The notes under the pieces: generated by a model
Seen by the model: only the letters and a program-made list of their open reading frames with translations
What the model was told of the DNA's origin: nothing
Database searches by the model: none
Shown here: positions 34,945 through 48,249 of the stretch, in pieces
Layout of the letters: the number at the start of each line of letters is the position of its first letter
Numbering within the stretch: the stretch's first letter is position 1
Source: Cladocopium goreaui
Lineage: Eukaryota; Sar; Dinophyceae; Suessiales; Symbiodiniaceae
Length of the DNA stretch: 64,000 bases
Reading direction: 5' to 3'
Assembly (NCBI GenBank): GCA_947184155.2
Contig: CAMXCT020001413.1
Location: 410,001-474,000 of the forward strand
Position numbers and translations under genes: made by a program

Positions 34945-35170
34945 CTGCTGTAGCGTAGGATCCACTGCGTGTTCAAGTTAACATGAACGTTACTACCCCA
35001 CCCCACCCGACCAAGCCCATGACGTAACATATTTATATATATATATACACATTATATACAACATCTCTAGCGGGAGACACTTGTAACGTATGATCCATTG
35101 CGTGTGCACAGTATGACTCATTGCCTGTGCACAGTGACATGAACGTGGCAGCCCCGCCCCACCTCACCCC
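34945..35170. repeat. Degenerate repeat with CCCCACCCCACC core (first locus)
   Basis: Two to three units of about 70-130 bp share GCGTAGGATCCACTGCGTG, TGAACGTTACTACCCC and CCCACCCC words; a TA tract lies between them (near 35030-35060). The same words, in the same order, recur at 47925-48245. Confidence 0.6.
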
Positions 35171-36115
35171 ACAACGAAAGCACACCGTCGTGAAAAAGCG
35201 CATAACTGCACGTACGCCCTGCTAGGAAAACGCGAATGCCACATTGTACAGAACAGGAAAAAAACATCGGGCGAGGGAAATGCAGGAATGGGAAGGCCAG
35301 CAACACGGCAAAGCTGTCGGAGCTCATCAGTAGGCCTCCGTCGTAGCCAGTCACAACCTTGACTCTGAGATGCTGCTGCCAAAGCACCCAAAAGGTCTGC
35401 AGAATGCTGAGAACCCATGGCAATCCACGAGAAAACAGGAGGGGCTAATTGTGGGCGCGATTTTTTTTTAATGATGATATTAATGCTTTTTTCTCGGGTA
35501 TCCCTTGAAAACAAAGCAAGGCGATGGGCATAATGCGATTCGATTTTGAAAAAGAGGAACATGACCCTGAGAATTAACACACTGTCACCTGCAGAATGCA
35601 CTGCATGCACTCCTCCAGAACAATGATTGGTATTGATTGGGCTCAAAAAGATGCAAATTTCAAGGAGAAAACACGCCTTAAAAGAGAAAACAAAATACAT
35701 AGCCGCTTCAAATTCATTCAAATTCTATCTATGTATAATATTCTTGGCAAAAAATGCAAGATTGGCTACGCAGTTCCCAGGAAAATATCAATCCTTCCTC
35801 TTGTGCGGCAAAAATCATGACTGTTGGAAATAGACTGGTCTGAAAGAAGTGAATCATCTTTGAAACCACCACTTTATTTCATCTACAAAAACTGCTAGTC
35901 ACAACATGAAAGCAGGTCCCTGTTTGCTCAACAGGTTGTTGACACGTTTAAAAGAACGGCTACCCTTGATATAGTGCCATCGTACTGAACTAGCAAAAGC
36001 CCACCAAACAACCTGATGCTAATAGGTTGTTTGTAGCCAGCTGGTATCACACCAACTCTTTTCCATAGTGCAACTTGAGAGGGGGAACACGAAAGGTAGG
36101 TGATCAAGAAGGGGA
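35171..36115. other. No gene recognised
   Basis: Anonymous. A minus-strand frame of 185 codons (35164-35721) has no motif I recognise. Confidence 0.45.
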
Positions 36116-36119
36116 AGCA

Positions 36120-36675
36120 AAGCCTCTCTGTGTAAAAGCTGGCTGTGTGTAAAAGCATGCTGTGTGCACAAGCTTCTGTGTGTCAAAAAACTTTTTCTGT
36201 GTAAAGTCATGTGTGTAAAAGCGTCTGCGTAAAAACTTAAATGAGTAAAAACTTCTGTGCGTAAAGGCTTCTGTGCGGAAAAGTTTCTCTGTGTAAAAGC
36301 ATCTGTGTGTAAAAACTGCTTTGCGTAAAAACTTCTGTGCATAAAAGCTTCTGTGCGGAAAATGTGTAAAAGCTGCTAAAGTTTCTGCGTGTAAAAGCTT
36401 CGGTGTGTAAAAACTTCTTTGCGCGGTCTGTGTGTACAAGTTTCTCTGTGTCAAAGCTTTGTGTAAAAGTTGTTCTGTGCAAAGGCTTCTCTGTGAAAAA
36501 GTTCTGTGTGTGTAAAAGCGCCTGCGTGCTTTTATTCATGCGCGCAAAAGCATCTTTGTGCAAAGTATCGGTGTGTAAAAACTTCTGTAAAAGCTTCTCT
36601 GTGCACAAACCTCTCTGTGTAAGAGTATCTGCGCATAAAAGCTGCTCTGTGTAAAGGCTTCTGTGCGTACCTGTA
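36120..36675 (-). repeat. 18-bp TTTACACAGAGAAGT family array (third locus, minus orientation)
   Basis: CTGTGTGTAAAAGCTTCTGT-type units repeat for about 550 bp. They are the reverse complement of the 24565-25638 array and more diverged from it. Frames of 90-120 codons on the minus strand (F-Y-T-E-K-L) are repeat products. Confidence 0.88.
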
Positions 36676-36829
36676 GAAGCGTATCGGTGCCAAATGCGTC
36701 ACCACAGCAGAATCGCAAATAAAAAACATGAAACAAAAAAAAAACAAGCTCAAATGCAAGCTGTCGTTACCGTTACCGTTGTTGATGATGGCGGTGATGC
36801 GCGCAGGGCCACACAAGGCCTTCGGGACA

Positions 36830-37035
36830 AATTACTGTTGTAAATTTCAATGTTTTGGCGCCTCACAGCCCAAAAAACACGATCTTTACGATGTTTTCTG
36901 TCCTTGGTAGCAAAAAGCACGGTATTTACACTGTTTTTTTAATTTGGACGGCACCTAGCAAAAACACTGGTATTTACGCATTTTTTATCATGTTCCAAAA
37001 GTCACAAAACCCTTGTAAATTATATACAATGTTTT
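36830..37035. repeat. Degenerate 43-47-bp repeat around CACGGTATTTACACTGTTTT
   Basis: About four units share AAAAACACGGTATTTAC, then TGTTTT and GGC words. Strong divergence; no coding potential. Confidence 0.6.
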
Positions 37036-38640
37036 GGGGCTGCTTTTAGGGTTCGTGGGGGGCCGGAGGGGGGTCGGGCTGGAGTCCCAAAATATACAAT
37101 CTCCTGAATAATCAGGCAACGGGGCTGGCCACCCTCCCTTTACTTCGTGAAGTAAAACTCAAGGTAGCCCCACTGGAGCTACCTTTCGTGCTCTGTCACC
37201 CTTTTGAAGCTATATTTCAATTAACAGTGGAAGAGCATGTATTGCTGAATGAACCACATTCCCAGCAAGCAATCCTGTGAAAAAATCAGAACCGTCAAAG
37301 AAGTACAGTCTGCTTTTCAAATATGTGGCAGCCCGTTCCGTCAAAAAAAGCTACTTCGCTTGTAAGCTGATGGTTGCAGAATTTTCTTGCAGAAGAGCTC
37401 TCCTTGTTAGGGCTGAAACCCTCCCCAAAAAAATACACTCGTCCTCTTCAATATGCATTGTGTGTTCAAGTACAGCATTCCTGTCTTCGATTGTTTTTGA
37501 TGGCAACATTCCTCGGAAAAATGCATGTCCCTTCAAAGCAGAATACTTCACTTAAAGCTACTGTCTTTTTCAACAACAGAAACAGTAGTGTTGCAGAATA
37601 TCAAGTGATATCAACTGCATCTTTTGAAGATGGAACACTCCCTTCAAAGAAGCTCCGCTGTCCTCTATGTGGAAAATAAAACAAACCATTTCTTTGAAGG
37701 ACAGGCTTCATTCCTCGAAAAGTAACATGCACGTCGCCAGACGTTTCACTCCTTAAAAAAAGAAAACTGCGCGTCCCCAGGACTACTGCACATATGTTCT
37801 TTTGAGCTAGAAAAGTAGAGACGTGGCTTGTGAAAGATGCATTTGATAAACAGGTACTGCCTTACAGGCAAGACGAATCAGACTTCGATTTTGCATTCAG
37901 GAATGATGCTACTGTATGGATCAAAACGTGCAAAAACAAACAAGACGAAAGGAAAACATAGCTTTGGCATGCTAGAGCCAAGTGGTCCCAAACCATTGTC
38001 TTTGTGGTTTTGTCTTTTTGTTGGTAACTGGTAGTATTGTTTGTTTGAGTTTGTTTGTTTGTTCTTGCTCTTTTTGGTTTTCTTCTGACCCTGCGATTCC
38101 AAATTAAACTGAAAGCAAGCACAGTGAATGTGGAAGACAAATAGAAGGCAAAATTATAAATTCGGATGTTCTTGGCAAACTCGGCAACGTGCCAGCAACA
38201 CTATTTAGAAATGCAACACGGTGATGTCAATTCCAGATGTTCCTGCCACTCAAAAACTCTGGCAATGTTACTTCACAAAGCCCGGGTGGAATGCTCTTGG
38301 AAAAGAATTCTGCCTTTCGGCAATGCTCCTGAACAATGCACCCGTCACCCGAGAGATGTTTATTTGCCGATGTTACTTTGCAACGCTTCCCGATATTTCT
38401 AGGCACACACAATCATCAAAATTAGAACCCTGCCTGCCCAAAATCTGTGTTCTCCTACAGCGCAGTCAACATGCATTTAGTGTGAGAGTCTTGTGCGCAA
38501 CACAAAAAAAAAAAACTACGTTTTACTACAGTTTCACGCGATCGACGTAAATTTCGTCCAAGAAGGTTGCACTTCGTAAACATCGATATGCGCTGCGCTG
38601 CCACCTTAAGAGAAGAATTTAGAAGGCTTGATACGTGTAG
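37036..38640. other. No gene recognised; weakly repetitive
   Basis: Recurrent words such as CCTTCAAAGAAG and CTCGGAAAA (37260-37750) and GGCAACG/GGCAATG (38170-38400) suggest very old, degenerate repeats. No frame carries a motif. Confidence 0.4.
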
Positions 38641-38644
38641 GGGT

Positions 38645-38855
38645 CAAGAAGATCTTTGCAGCTGCATCTACGCACCTGCATATATACACCCACATCTATA
38701 CGCCTGCATATGCAAATTTGTATATAGTGGTCTTAAACAGCTGCATATATACACCTGCATATTTAAAGTTGCAGGCGTCCTCGACAAGTGCATTTATACA
38801 CCTGCATATGTAAAGCTGCAGGTACCTTTTACGACTGCATCTTCACGCATGCAGT
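38645..38855. repeat. Degenerate repeat of about 60-85 bp around CTGCATATATACACCTGCAT
   Basis: CTGCATATATACACCTGCAT, or close variants, occurs at about 38660, 38740 and 38800, with AAAGCTGCAGG following the later copies. Three to four units. Confidence 0.7.
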
Positions 38856-39004
38856 TGCTGTAGATTGAAAATGTATCCATGTTATGTTATTAGCCTTGAA
38901 TTAATTATAGATGTATGCAGGAAGAATCTGTCGATTGAAGTTGTAGATGCATCGGTTGTGATGTTCTTGAAAATCATGATTTTCCGTGCGATCGTGCTGA
39001 TGCG

Positions 39005-39640
39005 ATTAAAATGCGATGATGATGTTGAGGATGATGACAATAGTAGTAGTGATGATAGTTGTGATAGTAGTTGTGATAGTAGTGATAGTAGCAATGATAC
39101 TAGTAGTGATATGAAGTAGTAATCAATATGATAAACGTGATGATAATAGCAATGATCATAGTAATGATCATAGTAACGACAATAGTCATGATAGTAATAG
39201 ATAAGGATAGTAGTAATGACCAAAGTAATAATAATACCAGTGGTCAGAGAAATGACAAGAGTAATGATCAGAGAAATGGTAAGAGTAATGATCAGAGCAA
39301 TGATAATAGTAATGACATAGTAATGACATAGTAATGATATAGGAATGATTTAGGCATGGTATAGTAATGATATAGTAATGACATAGTAATGATACAATAA
39401 GGATATAGTAATGATACAGTAATGATATAGTAATGATATAGTAAGGATAGAGTAAGGATAGAGTAATGACCAAAATCATGATATAGTAATGATATAGCAA
39501 TGACATAGTCATGATATGGTAATGATTCTAATGATACTAATGATAGCAAAGATGGTATAGTAATCATAGTAATGAGTAATGATAGTAATGACAATCATGA
39601 CAGTAATGATATTGATGTGATGATGGTGATGATAGTGAAC
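39005..39640. repeat. ATATAGTAATG 11-bp-type and GATGATAGT repeats
   Basis: GATGATAGTAGT sequence passes into many copies of ATATAGTAATG with a period of about 11 bp (39300-39500). Frames rich in Tyr/Leu/Ile on the minus strand are artefacts. Confidence 0.85.
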
Positions 39641-39644
39641 CCTT

Positions 39645-42600
39645 TCGCAACATCCCAAAACAGAAATCACGCAGGGAGACAAGACAGGTCAAGTTTGAGA
39701 GGACGCTTATTTCAGGCAAAGAGCGAACGATTCATTAACAAGCGAGAACCCCTGTAGCTGAAGCTATCTGGGGAAAAAAACGCATAGTTGCAAAGACCAT
39801 GGTCCAAAAGAACAAACTCCAAGCAGGCAGTCGATGCAGTCACCTGATCATTAAGCAATTGCTGTGTCGTTGGCCCATTTGCTCGTTGGTATTGCGTCAG
39901 GATCACACAAACCACACTGGGCCCGCAAACACCAGTCCCTTATGTATTTCCCATTGTCCTGGAATGCAGGCACGCACTGAATACTCCCAATCAAATGAAA
40001 CCCGATCTAATCTAGTCTCACTGCCACTTTCGCTAATCTCCACCTATCCTTGGCTATATGCAGGCCACTATGCAATCGAATTTGGCAAAGGCTGAATCCT
40101 ACTCTCATCGAAGGCAATGTGTACCAACACTTGGCAATTGGAAACAGGATCTTGTGGTTCTGACCTCATTGCCTCATTTACTGTTCACATCTGTTCACAA
40201 TTATAGACAAGTCTGACAAGTCACTCGGCCAAAACGAAAATCTAGAAGCCATGCGTAGGCCTCACCAGCCCATGGCATCACATGCGCAAAGATAGTTCGC
40301 TACTTTCAGAACTCTCTGGTGAATCAAGTCCTTGATCATTGACTGAGTTTAGGTCAATCACTTCTTAAGCCAGTTGCCACCGACGCTTCTTGCTGCAAAT
40401 ATGATCCAGGAGTGCTCTGACGGTCTCAGCATGTCCATCACTTGCACCAACATTTGGCGCCTCGTCTTCTGTCATCCTTTCAATGACCCCTTCGAGTGGA
40501 CCGGTTTCATGAAGAACTGCCTTGTGGGAATGGCAGGTCCGGCCAAAGACTTTAAGAGGAACCTGATATCTTATGTCGAAAGGAACAGATAGACAGACAG
40601 ACCCAGCGCACCAAGGCAGCACCATTCATGGTAAAATTGAAAGCGGCATCAAAAAGGCGATTCGCTGGAGCAAGGCTGGAGCAAGCGTAAGTTTTTTGAG
40701 TTTTTTGTGACAGTATGGTTTATCATAGTTTATCTGTGTACTGTATCAGGCTGCACCATGGCTCAAGCAAGATGCAAAAAGACGCCAAATGCCAATGAAA
40801 ACATTACATCAAAGTTGCGCAACAAAGCACAGACAAGGTTTTGGAGAATATTTTCAAGCAACTCTGCCAAATGTTGTGTAATACTGCTTGAAAAACACAT
40901 TGTATGTGTATGTCAAGCACTATGCATGCTCTTGGTCAATCACTATGCAAAGCCCAGCGTCAGGCTGCCCCCCCTTGCAAACCCCTTCCAGGCTTACATT
41001 TGAGACATTTACACTTTACACCCTGAAGCTTTTAAAGTTACAAACAAGGCCAAGAAAGACTCTATCATAAGAATCCTTTTATATAGTTCGCTTTTTTGTG
41101 GACCCTTTTTCTCGCCCTAAGTGTCAAGCATCAGGGTGCCCCACAAACACCCTTTGGAACCTCTGGCAACCTCCGGGAAACCCCCTGGCACTGGAAGCCG
41201 CAGCGAAACTTTATCTGGGCTCCAGAAGCTTAGCGCCTTCGAGGAAAAAAAACATTCTATGTACTTGCTGAAAGTGATGCATGGCTTGTTCACAACGAGT
41301 GACCGGATCATGTTGGGTAACCTTCGCAATCGTATTTCTAGTCGGATCTATAGGGGGAAACGGTGCGTGCGGAGGCTGAAAAAACATCGCTTCCACCGGT
41401 CCCCAATTACCGTGACGTGGTTCTCCACTGCTTTATCAACAGAGTTCTTGAATCTGCCCGGAGCACCAGAAATGCACTTTGTCTCAAGGCCCATGCATTG
41501 ATCAGTAAGTGTACCTAAGATCCACACCCATCCCATTGCTTGCACAGCATCCACTGCGTCTGCGAATTCAAGTAAATCTTATCATTACCCAACCCTGCCT
41601 GGTAAGCAGCAGCACGGTGCACATACACGCAAATTCAGTTTGGCGATATCACCCTGCCAACCCTGCTCCAACAGCACCTCATACCCACCCTAACCCCATC
41701 GTATGTTCCAAGCAAAATGATCCCGAACACATTTGGTTCCACGGGTGCAGAAAGGATCTTCGGTCCCACTGTCAGATGCGCTGTACCATGGATAGGTACG
41801 AGGATCACAGAGGTATAATCTTTTGTTCTGCGATGTTCTGCGTTTTTCGTTCTGCAGTGACTCTCCATGTCTCTGATGAAAAAAGTATCGCCTTGTCTAC
41901 TGTAATTTTTAAGGCTTTTAAGGTGCTAGCTTATTTTGTGTCATGTGTCATGCGATTGTTCCTGCAAAAGGCTTACGCTGTGTTCACTTCCCAACCATGC
42001 AGACAGTTGGGAACCGGTGCAGACAGCTGCCAAGGGTGGCAGTCGACGGGCGCTTCAAAACTGGATGAAAGTCAGGTGTTGAGCAAAAACGATCTGATTC
42101 AATCACTCTGGCACACTTCTGGTTATAGGTGTCACTCTGAGGTATGTATGCCTTCTGAAATTTTGTTGGCCTTCCTAACAAGTATCTAGACCCTGTCAGA
42201 GATCCAGTATCATTGACTTTGACACACCCCAGAAAGTTAGCATGCGAACTTTCAAACAATAAGTGTAATCTTAAGGAACATGCTGATATGTCAGATCAAA
42301 TGTACAGTGCAGGGCCTAAATGAAGGACACCATAAACCGCCAAAGCAACAAATGGCATTATTTACACTGCAGTAATTGTGGTGCCTCAAATGCTTTGACT
42401 GCTTTTCCAACAGTGAGGAATCAGGCTTTGATTCTATTCAGCGGTTCACTGAGCGACTCTTGTATATACATATGTATATATATATTATTGAGTCAACTCT
42501 TTCAACTCTTTTTCTCGAATCGGAAGCTCCAGGCAACTCTCCTTTGCAAATGCAAGACTTTAGGAATGATAATATATATATATAGAATCTACAGTATATC

Positions 42601-43900
42601 TACATGTGTATATCTATACTTTGTATATCACTATGTACAGTACCTATACTAAATACATCCAAATACAGTAGAAGTATGCATGTAGTATATACCAAAGCCA
42701 ATAATAACAAAGACATCCGTTAGCGGTTAGCGCAACTAAGCAACACGGGCACGGGAGGCTATGTGCAGGCCCAACTTAAAGGACAAGAAAGGAGCTGTCG
42801 CCTCCCAGAGATCTGGACTGTGACGGCCTTCGATATGACTCTTTGAATCGTCGATATTGCCAAATCGCCACATCTTCAAAGTCAAACGGTTCTGCAAATG
42901 TGATATCATTGTACAAGCTCATGTTGGACAAATAGTTCACATTCTTGTAGCTTATTTCATCCCCGCCTTTGTTTCTCTAGTACATGCGTGACTTGCTAAT
43001 TCAATGCTGGATTCTTGGCCACGATCAGGAGTGGTCCATCGTCATAGTCATATTCCAGAATCATCCGGGAAAACTACTGCCAACTATACTAGTAGCTGGA
43101 AGCAACGGAAGCTTCTGGGACAATTTTCAACAGCTCTCAACCCCTTGAGATTGAACATGGCCCCAGTTTTTGCCTGAGCTAGGTCCGTGATCTCCTGGTC
43201 CAAAGCTTTGAGACCTGCAATGAAATATTCATGCTCAAAACGAGGTGCAATTCTTGCTATGTCTAACAGTCTTTTCAGTAAAATCTACTCTTGAGGATGT
43301 AGGTGATTGTATACGTTCAGTGCAGAAGAAAAATATTCTCCGCCGAAGCATGATCAATGGCCACTGTGGCTCTCATGTCGAACTGCTGAACCTCACGGTA
43401 TTTACAAGGAACACCAAGGAACCATGTCCATTCAACCTGGCTGCGAAACAAATCTCCACCAAGGTCCTAGTGTAGTTGACTATAGTAGATGGATCTAGAT
43501 AGTGTAGTTGAGCTGTACTGTCATTGAGCAACTGCGCCGTGGCAGTGGACCACGCCTTCTTTCAGATCTTCTGGAGAATTCAATGGACAGATTCGTGCAG
43601 AGCCTTCATCTCCAAACAAGCCTGTGAAGATCAGCTCCTGCGAAATGCACGCGAGCTATCACCATGCTGCCACTCCAAGTACATTCAATTATAATCAATT
43701 ATATAGCATGCCTTAGCAGCAGTCACAGGTCCCGAATCAACACCCGCAAGCTACAAGCCAGGTCTTTGATCTACTGGCTGTTGCGATAGGCTACTGAAGC
43801 ATCTTGGCCCATCCCAGTGTTGCAATAACTTTCAGAGGCAACAGATGGCCAAAACCGCAGGATGTGAACGCATGCATTGCAATTATTGATCTTTCTGAGC
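39645..43900. other. No gene recognised
   Basis: About 4.3 kb with no recognisable domain. Frames up to 226 codons (41509-42189, plus strand) are mixed but motif-free. A short TA tract lies near 42465-42485. A minus-strand frame at 40365-40625 has a weak ankyrin-like phrase (DGHAETVRALLD), too short to call. Confidence 0.4.
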
Positions 43901-43904
43901 ATCT

Positions 43905-43947
43905 GTGGATCATGATCAATCATGATTGATCATGATTGACCATGATG
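43905..43947. repeat. ATCATGATTG palindromic repeat
   Basis: Four degenerate copies of GATCATGATTG. The core ATCATGATTGATCATGAT is partly self-complementary and could form a small hairpin. Confidence 0.7.
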
Positions 43948-43949
43948 AG

Positions 43950-46100
43950 TGTGACAGGAATTGAACCTCACCGTGCCTGTCGCACTTTTGATGCGTGGAA
44001 CTTTGCTCAAAAGTAACGATTGACAATAATATCGCATTCTATCTTGGAGTTTGTTGCTGAGTCTTTGCGTTCCCATGGTACGTTGCTCATCAAAATATGT
44101 GAAACAAGCCTGGACCGCTGGGGATTTCTGAGACTAAAGAGATTCCTTGCAATTGCTACAGCTGCATACAGCTGCTACATTGAATCAAATTGTATGTTCA
44201 AGGAGCTGCGCAGAGCCGTAACAGAGTAAGGGGGGTAAAGAGCAACGTACTTGTCCGTATGGTACAAAACATTCTTATCATTCTTGAAATAGCTATGTAG
44301 CTATGCTTTATCTTGTTTTCTTTCCTGTCCCGCCCGTGTAAATTAGAACTTCATGACACATGCATTGAGGAGTGAACATGCTTACTTCAAAACATGGAAA
44401 CGTGTTCGGCTTCTATGTTTGTCTTGTCTGTTTGCCGCTCTGCTTCTCGCGTGTCTTACATTTGGAAGACTAGATTTAATAGAAACGTATAACAAACCAA
44501 CAGGCTCCTCTGGTCGATAGAACCAATGGTCCATCTCTTGCGAGTCGTTTCGAGCTTGTGACAGTAGCGCCTTGCTGCCAGCCCAAGTTAGTTGATGCAG
44601 ACAAACAGAGTATAAAAGCCAGCATGGCATCCCAAACCCCAGTGAAACCTGATCTAGATCTGCGGCGTCAAACAACACTTCCACAGTTGAATAATATAGC
44701 ATACCAAGGCAAGAAACAAGCACTACTGACAGCAACCAACCCGACCGCCTTTTTCTTGTCCTTGAAGCCACAGTCAACCAGGCAAAAGCCTAGCAAACTA
44801 GGAACAATCAAACAGCACTGAGCTGGGTCCGTGGGGACATGATGTACCAGAGTCAAGCACATCCTCGACATCCCATCTTCAGGCAACTATCTACCGAAGC
44901 ACCTTCCAAACTCTCAACGCAATTGCAGAAAGACTCTTGTCCGCACAACAAGAGTTGCAAATAAGATGTTTGTGCAAATTTGAACATATGTGAAGATATG
45001 TGGAGACAATCGCTGAAATCTGCATGGAAATAAAAAGCCTGAGATAAAACAAAGTAGTTACATTTTGCAAACATGGGTCGCATGCATTTGCATCTATAGA
45101 TATGTCAATTTGCATATGTATATGTGATGAGCCCATTCAGTCATCTGCTCAACTCACCCGCTGATCGTTCAGTCACCAAATCCAACAAACGTAAAGCATG
45201 CAATCTATCAATCCCTGAACCAGTCAAACAGTCAGTCAGTCAATCAAGCCAATCAATCAATCAATCAATCAAGCAATCAATCGATCAAGTTTTTTGTCTT
45301 TCATTTATTTAGCACTTGGTTTGATCTTCGTCCAGCACTGTCATGATTCCTTCACGGAGTCCCTCTTCCACTCCATGAAGTAATCACTTCTCCATAAGCT
45401 AAGTAATCATATGTATCAGCGATTCTCTCAATCTATCAGTTCACGATTTGTTCAAGCAAAAAACAAACAAACAAGCAAGCCAACAAACAAACAAACAAGC
45501 AATCAAGCAAACATCAAATGAACAAACAATCACACTTTTCCTAGAGGCCTTCTCCTTCTGTCGGTTGTCTACCATTGTCTGAAAGCTCCACCGCTGGCTC
45601 ACCAAGAGTGTACAGTTTTTCGCATCCATACAATCACGTAAAAATGCACTGAACAAGGTACTTACAAACGTGTTTTCATTTTATGATGTCAGTACATGCA
45701 AACAAAAACTGGCCATCTTTCACTTATCTGCAGAACACATTGTTTATTACGTTTTGCATCAATGAGCTACTGTGGGTGACACGGTCAGTGATTCAGGATC
45801 AAAATGTTTCCGATACATCCAGTTCTTTTGGTGCACAAAAAGTCAAGATATGCATCATGTATCCTCATAAATACACATATTTTCAATACATTTATTTGTT
45901 TGACATTGCCATGCATTGTGCTCTGCTGCATTGCATCCCATAACATTTTTTCATATTACATGACACAGCACAGCATAAACGACCCGCCGGGATGACCGCT
46001 CTAGCGGTTGATGATTTTCTCAAAAAAAAAACAATCCAACAGCCGGACCCGAATGCACACCGCGAAAAACACTTTTGTTACAAACAACTTATTACAACAG
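43950..46100. other. No gene recognised
   Basis: Anonymous, with a (CAAT/CAGT)n tetranucleotide tract near 45232-45292 and a (CAAA)n-type tract near 45455-45520. Overlapping frames at 44382-44821 on both strands show no motif. Confidence 0.45.
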
Positions 46101-46104
46101 GTGC

Positions 46105-47395
46105 CATTATGGACTGTAGAGTGGGGGGTGTAGAATAGAGTAGTGTAAAGTGTAGTGTAAAGAATGAAAACTAGAGTGTAGAGTGGGGAGTGTAGGGTGT
46201 GGAGTGCGAATCAGAGACAGCACAATGTAACGTCTAGAATTTAAAATTCGGAGTGTGGAGTGTACAGTGTGTAGACTGTAGAATGCGGGGTGTGGAGTGG
46301 ACACTGTAGAAGGCAGCATGGGAGGCTAAAGTGTGGCGAGTAGAGTATGGAGTGTGGAGTAGCAAATGGGGCGTGTGTGTAGACTGCTGAGTGTGGAGTG
46401 TAGAGTGTGGGGTGTGGAGTGGAGACTGTAGAAGGCAGAGTGGGAGTGTAAAGTGTGGAGTGTAGAGTGTGGAATGTGGAGTGTGAAGCGCAGAGTGTGG
46501 ACTGCACAGTGTAGGGTGTAGTGTGGGGTGTGTAGTGGAAACTGTTCGACGGCAGTGGGAGTGTCAAGTGCAGAGTCTAGAGTGTAGAGTGTGGAGTAGT
46601 GAGTGGGGCATGTAGGGTGTGGAGTGTGAGGTGAGAGTGTGGAGTGTAAAGCATGGAGTGTAGACTGTAGAGTGCGGATGAGTGCAGAGGGTAGTGCGTG
46701 GAGTGGGGAGTGGGGCCTGGGAATTGTAGAATGTAGAGTGCGGAGTGGGGAGTGCAAAGTGTAGAGTGTGGAGTGTACGGTGTAGAGTCTTGAGTGTGGA
46801 GTGTAGACTGTAGAGTGCAGGGAGTGGGGAGTGTCGAATGTGGAGTGCAGAGTGCAGAGTGCAGAGTGTGGAGTGCAAAGCGTGGAGTGTGAAGTGTGTA
46901 GTGTAGGGTGTAGAGTGGGGAGGCTAGCGCAGAGCGTGGGGTCTAGCATCACGTAAAAACAATTTAACGACATAAGTGATTCCACCACTCTTGTATATTG
47001 TTCCCCTGCTTCCGTGTCGTTGTAGACCTTGGAGTGTCGAGTGTAGAGTGGGGAGTGTAGGGCGGAGTGTGAACTCTAGAGTGTGGAGTGTAACGTGTAA
47101 ATATAGAGTATGGAGACCATATGGAGTAATTGTGGAGTGTGGAGTGTAGTGTGTGGAGATCAAAGTGCAGACTGCAAAGTGGAGCGTCTGGAGTGTAAAG
47201 CGTATAGTGCAGATGTAGAGTATGGAGCGTGGAGTGTAACGCGTAGAGTGAAGTGTGGAGTGCAGGGTGTGGAGTGCTGAGTGCGGCGTGTAGCGTGTGA
47301 GGTATACAGTGTGGAGTCTGGAGTGTAGAGTGCAGTGTGTACAATGCGGGGACGGGATGTATGCGGTGTGGAGCGTAGAGTGCGGAACATCAAGT
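46105..47395. repeat. 7-bp GTGTAGA/GTGTGGA minisatellite, 1.3 kb
   Basis: Nearly continuous alternation of GTGTAGA and GTGTGGA with point variants, interrupted by about 80 bases of unrelated sequence near 46945-47025. Seven is not a multiple of three, so the unit reads as a seven-residue repeat in every frame (for example L-H-T-P-H-S-T). Several long overlapping minus-strand frames (up to 280 codons) result. Confidence 0.93.
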
Positions 47396-47519
47396 TTAGG
47401 GCATGATGCACTTGCCACGCAAAATGGCACGAAAGACAAACGCAATACCGTACCCCGCGAAGCCGTGCAAATGCGAAAAACACAAATTGCAAACAAGGAT
47501 GATGTTGAGCAGGAGGAGG

Positions 47520-47655
47520 CAGGATGATGATGATGATGATGATGATGGTGGTGGTGATGATGATGATGGTGGTGATGATGATGATGATGGTGGTGGTGGT
47601 TATTGGTGGTGATGGTGATGATGGTGATGATGGTGATGATGATGTTTTGCATGCT
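47520..47655. repeat. (GATGGT)n tract
   Basis: GATGATGATG with GGTGGTGGTG blocks. Poly-Met, poly-Asp and poly-His frames are artefacts. Confidence 0.9.
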
Positions 47656-47924
47656 GTGGATGATTTGGAGGATGTGGAGAATGGTGATGTTCAGCAGGAT
47701 GATGTCGAGGAGGATGCTGCACGATTGTACGGTAACTACCAAAAAATGGACAGGCGCAGATCTCACCCGTCAAACGGGTGTACATTCACCGCGTTAAGCG
47801 AGCGGAGATCGACCATGCTAAGCAAGGCCCTTTCCGCCTTTGTTAGCACTGCTGTCTTGACTCTCCTGTTCAGGGCTTCACCAGACATTGGCATATACGG
47901 CATATACCATAGAGAAATACATAA

Positions 47925-48245
47925 ATTCCCCCAACCCCACTCTGTTGGCGCGTAGAATCAAGTGCATGTGCAAGTTTCAATCTACAGCACGCTATAATTA
48001 CCCCACCCCACACTACCCTGTCTGTGGCGCAGAATCAATTGCTTGTGCAAGTTCCACTGAACGTTTTCATCACCCCGCCCCACCCCACCATGTCTGCAGC
48101 ATAGCATCACGTGTGTGCACGTTCCACTGCGATCGCCTCCCTACTCTGTCGGCTGGCAACCACTGCGCGCGTGCGAGTTCCAAACAACGTTATCATTATC
48201 AGTACACTCCACCCCACCACACCCTGTCCCTGGCACTGCGCGCAA
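47925..48245. repeat. Degenerate repeat of about 72 bp with CCCCACCCCACC core (second locus)
   Basis: Four to five units share CCCCACCCCAC, CTGTCTGTGGCG, AGAATCAATTGC, GTGCAAGTTCCACTGAACG. Same family as 34945-35170. Confidence 0.65.
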
Positions 48246-48249
48246 CTTC

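Noticed and set aside
40365..40625. Ankyrin-like phrase DGHAETVRALLD
   Set aside because: Single short match without the rest of the 33-residue repeat or any neighbouring repeat.
40750..40775. CCATGGCTCAAG resembling the end of the dinoflagellate spliced leader
   Set aside because: Only the last nine bases match the leader; the rest does not, so chance is likely.
43925..44000. tRNA-like B box (GGTTCAATTCC) on the minus strand
   Set aside because: The T-stem has mismatches, no acceptor stem can be paired, and the upstream A-box match is poor.
46326..47766. Long minus-strand frames of 220 and 280 codons
   Set aside because: They follow the 7-bp GTGTAGA/GTGTGGA minisatellite, which repeats every seven residues in any frame, and the adjoining GAT tract.
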